Assembly: GCA_031415135.1 (NCBI GenBank)
Contig: JANORB010000036.1
Coordinates: forward strand, 1-24,950
DNA: 24,950 nucleotides
From: LGRD01 sp031415135
Lineage (GTDB): Bacteria; Pseudomonadota; Gammaproteobacteria; Burkholderiales; Burkholderiaceae_C
Direction of reading: 5' to 3'
Below are positions 24,101 through 24,950 of this stretch, piece after piece (the first letter of the stretch is position 1; each line of letters starts with the position of its first letter). The position numbers and the translations under genes were made by a program. The notes under the pieces are model-generated. The model was not told the origin of the DNA, made no database searches, and was given only the letters and a program-made list of their open reading frames with translations.

Positions 24101-24367
24101 GGCACCACGATCAACTTCTCGGTGATTGCCTACGACAACTACTTCTCCGGCCAGGTCAGCGACGAGATCAACGGCCTGCGGTTCACGCCGGGTGCGGCGC
24201 GTTTCAACGTCGTCGGCGATCCGTTCGGCGATGCGCCGTCGAAGTCGGGCGCGCGGGTTGAAGTGGCGCGGGCCGGCGTGGCCAACAAGAGTTCGACCGA
24301 ATCGGGCGTGCTGATCATGCACCGCCGCAATTCGGGGCTGGAAGCCGACTTCGTCCGGGCCAACTGA
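21152..24367 (+). CDS. Large S8 serine protease lipoprotein with PA domain (Vpr-like)
   Basis: 1071 residues. Lipoprotein signal with lipobox LAAC (C20) followed by GGGSSPPS, so probably outer-membrane anchored or surface-exposed. Propeptide at ~60-185. Triad: D214 (AVLDSGIDYTH), H293 (DLEGHGTHVAD), S611 (GGTSGAAPMVSG), oxyanion N389 (VSAGNSAN). A PA domain is inserted at ~430-560 (SGKIALIDRGACSV, AGATGVLIGLVAGG). The C-terminal ~430 residues hold a fibronectin/Ig-like domain (~690-830) and a further domain with a Ca-binding-like loop DIDTNGDGVADFAVYNEE. ATG chosen because the signal peptide begins there; an upstream in-frame ATG adds 32 hydrophilic residues. Upstream lies the I9-like gene; downstream a strong terminator. 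Confidence 0.95.
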   Translation: MKRLIRYALTGVTFAMLAACGGGSSPPSDSAQPQAAPAKGAMAARMTAPGGLSESVLDSRLARATGPQRVWITLSEPSLAAYKSAQMDALGIDMQARSLGMKTNARILSATEQAQRSAMATHRDTLRARQGDMLNQLRGMGARELGRVHVAHNAVAVNVDAASLQAISQMAGVVKVRPVVDHVLDLSETVPYVGGAAVQASGRTGAGVKVAVLDSGIDYTHRNLGGAGTDAAYAAAYGTATTDPKNTTRDGLFPTAKVIGGYDFVGEVWPNPPAPGAAPVEAPDPDPIDLEGHGTHVADIIAGTKGMAPNASLLAVKVCSAVATSCSGVALLQGMDFALDPNGDGDISDAVDVINMSLGSPYGQIEDDLTLASTNAVKLGVVVVVSAGNSANKPYVVGSPSTGVGVISVAQTQTPSATAVPLVVNAPALIAGIYSNTATLDFAPIGAGVTGNVAFFGRGCPAGSVAGQAGADPVANSPSGKIALIDRGACSVSLKIDNAVKAGATGVLIGLVAGGDAVAFSFGGGTDFRPTLVIQQSLSSAIKARLTAGEVVNVSMSNASAIPLVGSMASTSSRGPAISTQHIKPEIGAPGASLSAEAGTGSGETNFGGTSGAAPMVSGAAALLIEAHPTFAPNRIKALLMNSAETVIYTNPALIPGELAPITRIGAGELRVDRAVKLTSLAWNRAQKSAALSFGALEVDRITADPRQKLRVENFSGSSKTFTITPSFRYASDAASGAVKPLVQAEVMVPARGFADVDVSLLIDPDKLPSWTLDGGGQGGNGAGLNGPEYDGYLTLTSGAEKLSVPWHVLPRRAAANDAQVIARGPFGLALWVNNVGHETGGFDVFSLLATSPKLPRSELPKPGDNFAAVDLRAVGVRYLAEAVCGEPGGCLEFAINTHGRRAHPAYPGGFEVDIDTNGDGVADFAVYNEEVGTGTPSATGQTVIWVQNLKTNIRSAFFYADADLNSGNMIMTTAMSQMGLSAGTTINFSVIAYDNYFSGQVSDEINGLRFTPGAARFNVVGDPFGDAPSKSGARVEVARAGVANKSSTESGVLIMHRRNSGLEADFVRAN

Positions 24368-24374
24368 AGCGGCT

Positions 24375-24398
24375 GCGGGGCCACCTCGGTGGCTCCGC
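24375..24398 (+). other. Strong hairpin after the S8 protease gene
   Basis: 10-bp stem GCGGGGCCAC/GTGGCTCCGC (one G-U pair) with a CUCG loop, starting 7 nt after the stop codon. No T-run follows, so it may protect the 3' end or act with the terminator just downstream. Confidence 0.6.
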
Positions 24399-24413
24399 CC
24401 GCTGAGTGTGCAC

Positions 24414-24439
24414 AGGGGTCGCGCAAGCGGCCCCTTTTT
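24414..24439 (+). terminator. Rho-independent terminator of the S8 protease gene
   Basis: 9-bp stem AGGGGTCGC/GCGGCCCCT (one G-U pair) with a GCAA tetraloop followed by TTTTT. The G-U pair and T-run show that it works on the plus strand. It uses the same GCAA loop as the gap terminator. Confidence 0.88.
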
Positions 24440-24470
24440 GTTGGGGCGCGAGCTTCGGTGGCGTACCGGC

Positions 24471-24950
24471 TCAGGTGATCACGGTGGGCTGCGTGCGCCC
24501 GGTGCGCTGCGATATGCCGCCGAGTTGATCGGCCAGCGTTATCAAGTCGGCCAGCGCGACCTGCGTCTCGACCGCATGCTGGGTGGTGTCGGCCTCGAAC
24601 CGCTCCAGATAGACCCGCAGCGTCGCCCCCTCGGTGCCGGTGCCCGACAGCCGGAACACGATGCGCGAGCCATCGCTGAAACCAATGCGGATGCCTTGCG
24701 CCGTGCTGACCGATCCGTCGATCGGATCGGTGTACGCAAAGTCGTCTGCGCTGGCGATCGTGGCATCGCCATGGCGCTGGCCCACCCGCGTGGGCAGTGA
24801 CTCGCGCAGATGCGCCATCAGCCCTTGCGCGGCGGCGCTGTCCACGCCTTCGTAGTCGTGGCGGGAGTAGAAGTTGCGGCCGAAGCGCTTCCAGTGGTCG
24901 CGCACGATGGCTTCGACCGATTCGCCGCGTACCGCCAGGATGTTGAGCCA
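24471..24950 (-). CDS. pgm: Phosphoglucomutase, C-terminal part (gene runs off the right edge)
   Basis: The last 160 codons are visible. The enzyme interconverts glucose-1-phosphate and glucose-6-phosphate. The segment HWKRFGRNFYSRHDYE and the phosphate-binding loop RLSGTGTEGATLRVYLERFE are typical of the eukaryotic-like alpha-phosphoglucomutase domain 4, rather than of ManB/AlgC-type enzymes. The active-site serine lies outside the window. Convergent with the S8 protease gene, separated by about 100 nt that contain the two hairpins. Confidence 0.9.
   Translation of the reverse strand, partial: WLNILAVRGESVEAIVRDHWKRFGRNFYSRHDYEGVDSAAAQGLMAHLRESLPTRVGQRHGDATIASADDFAYTDPIDGSVSTAQGIRIGFSDGSRIVFRLSGTGTEGATLRVYLERFEADTTQHAVETQVALADLITLADQLGGISQRTGRTQPTVIT

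Overview
The window is high-GC bacterial DNA with dense, tightly spaced genes. Gene content (ubiH, pepP, murU, tkt-gap, an eukaryotic-type pgm) and protein style suggest a betaproteobacterium of the order Burkholderiales, probably near the Rubrivivax/Leptothrix/Ideonella group. That placement is inference; no search was run. No rRNA, tRNA, CRISPR array, insertion sequence or phage gene was seen. No gene-free stretch exceeds 300 bases.

Layout. The left edge holds the 5' part of a secreted subtilisin-like (S8) protease on the minus strand. Just upstream of it in the same direction is a small lipoprotein that looks like a detached subtilisin propeptide (I9-like). Next comes a tkt-gap pair (transketolase, glyceraldehyde-3-phosphate dehydrogenase) with a clear terminator. 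Divergent from tkt are speD (S-adenosylmethionine decarboxylase), a hemerythrin-domain protein and murU (peptidoglycan recycling). murU converges with, and overlaps, an aldo/keto reductase gene. A short unknown membrane protein and pepP (aminopeptidase P) follow on the plus strand.

From about 10.96 to 17.9 kb a minus-strand operon reads SPFH-SHOCT protein, duplicated zinc-ribbon/DUF4178 protein, one-repeat DUF350 membrane protein, [vapB-vapC toxin-antitoxin cassette], membrane-embedded SpeE-like aminopropyltransferase, then an exported FAD amine-oxidase-like protein. With speD 7 kb away this forms a membrane-associated polyamine module. The toxin-antitoxin pair sits inside the operon and brings its own promoter and a perfect 16-bp palindrome.

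To the right lie an AI-2E family permease, ubiH, then a second small secreted I9-like protein overlapping the ubiH end. It is followed by a large S8/PA-domain lipoprotein protease with a double-hairpin terminator. The window ends in the C-terminal part of phosphoglucomutase on the minus strand.

Most notable observations: (1) two unrelated-looking S8 proteases, each preceded by its own short, separately encoded propeptide-like protein; (2) the polyamine/SPFH/DUF4178/DUF350 operon with an embedded VapBC cassette; (3) four starts preceded by a -10-like hexamer exactly 7 nt upstream, suggesting leaderless mRNAs.
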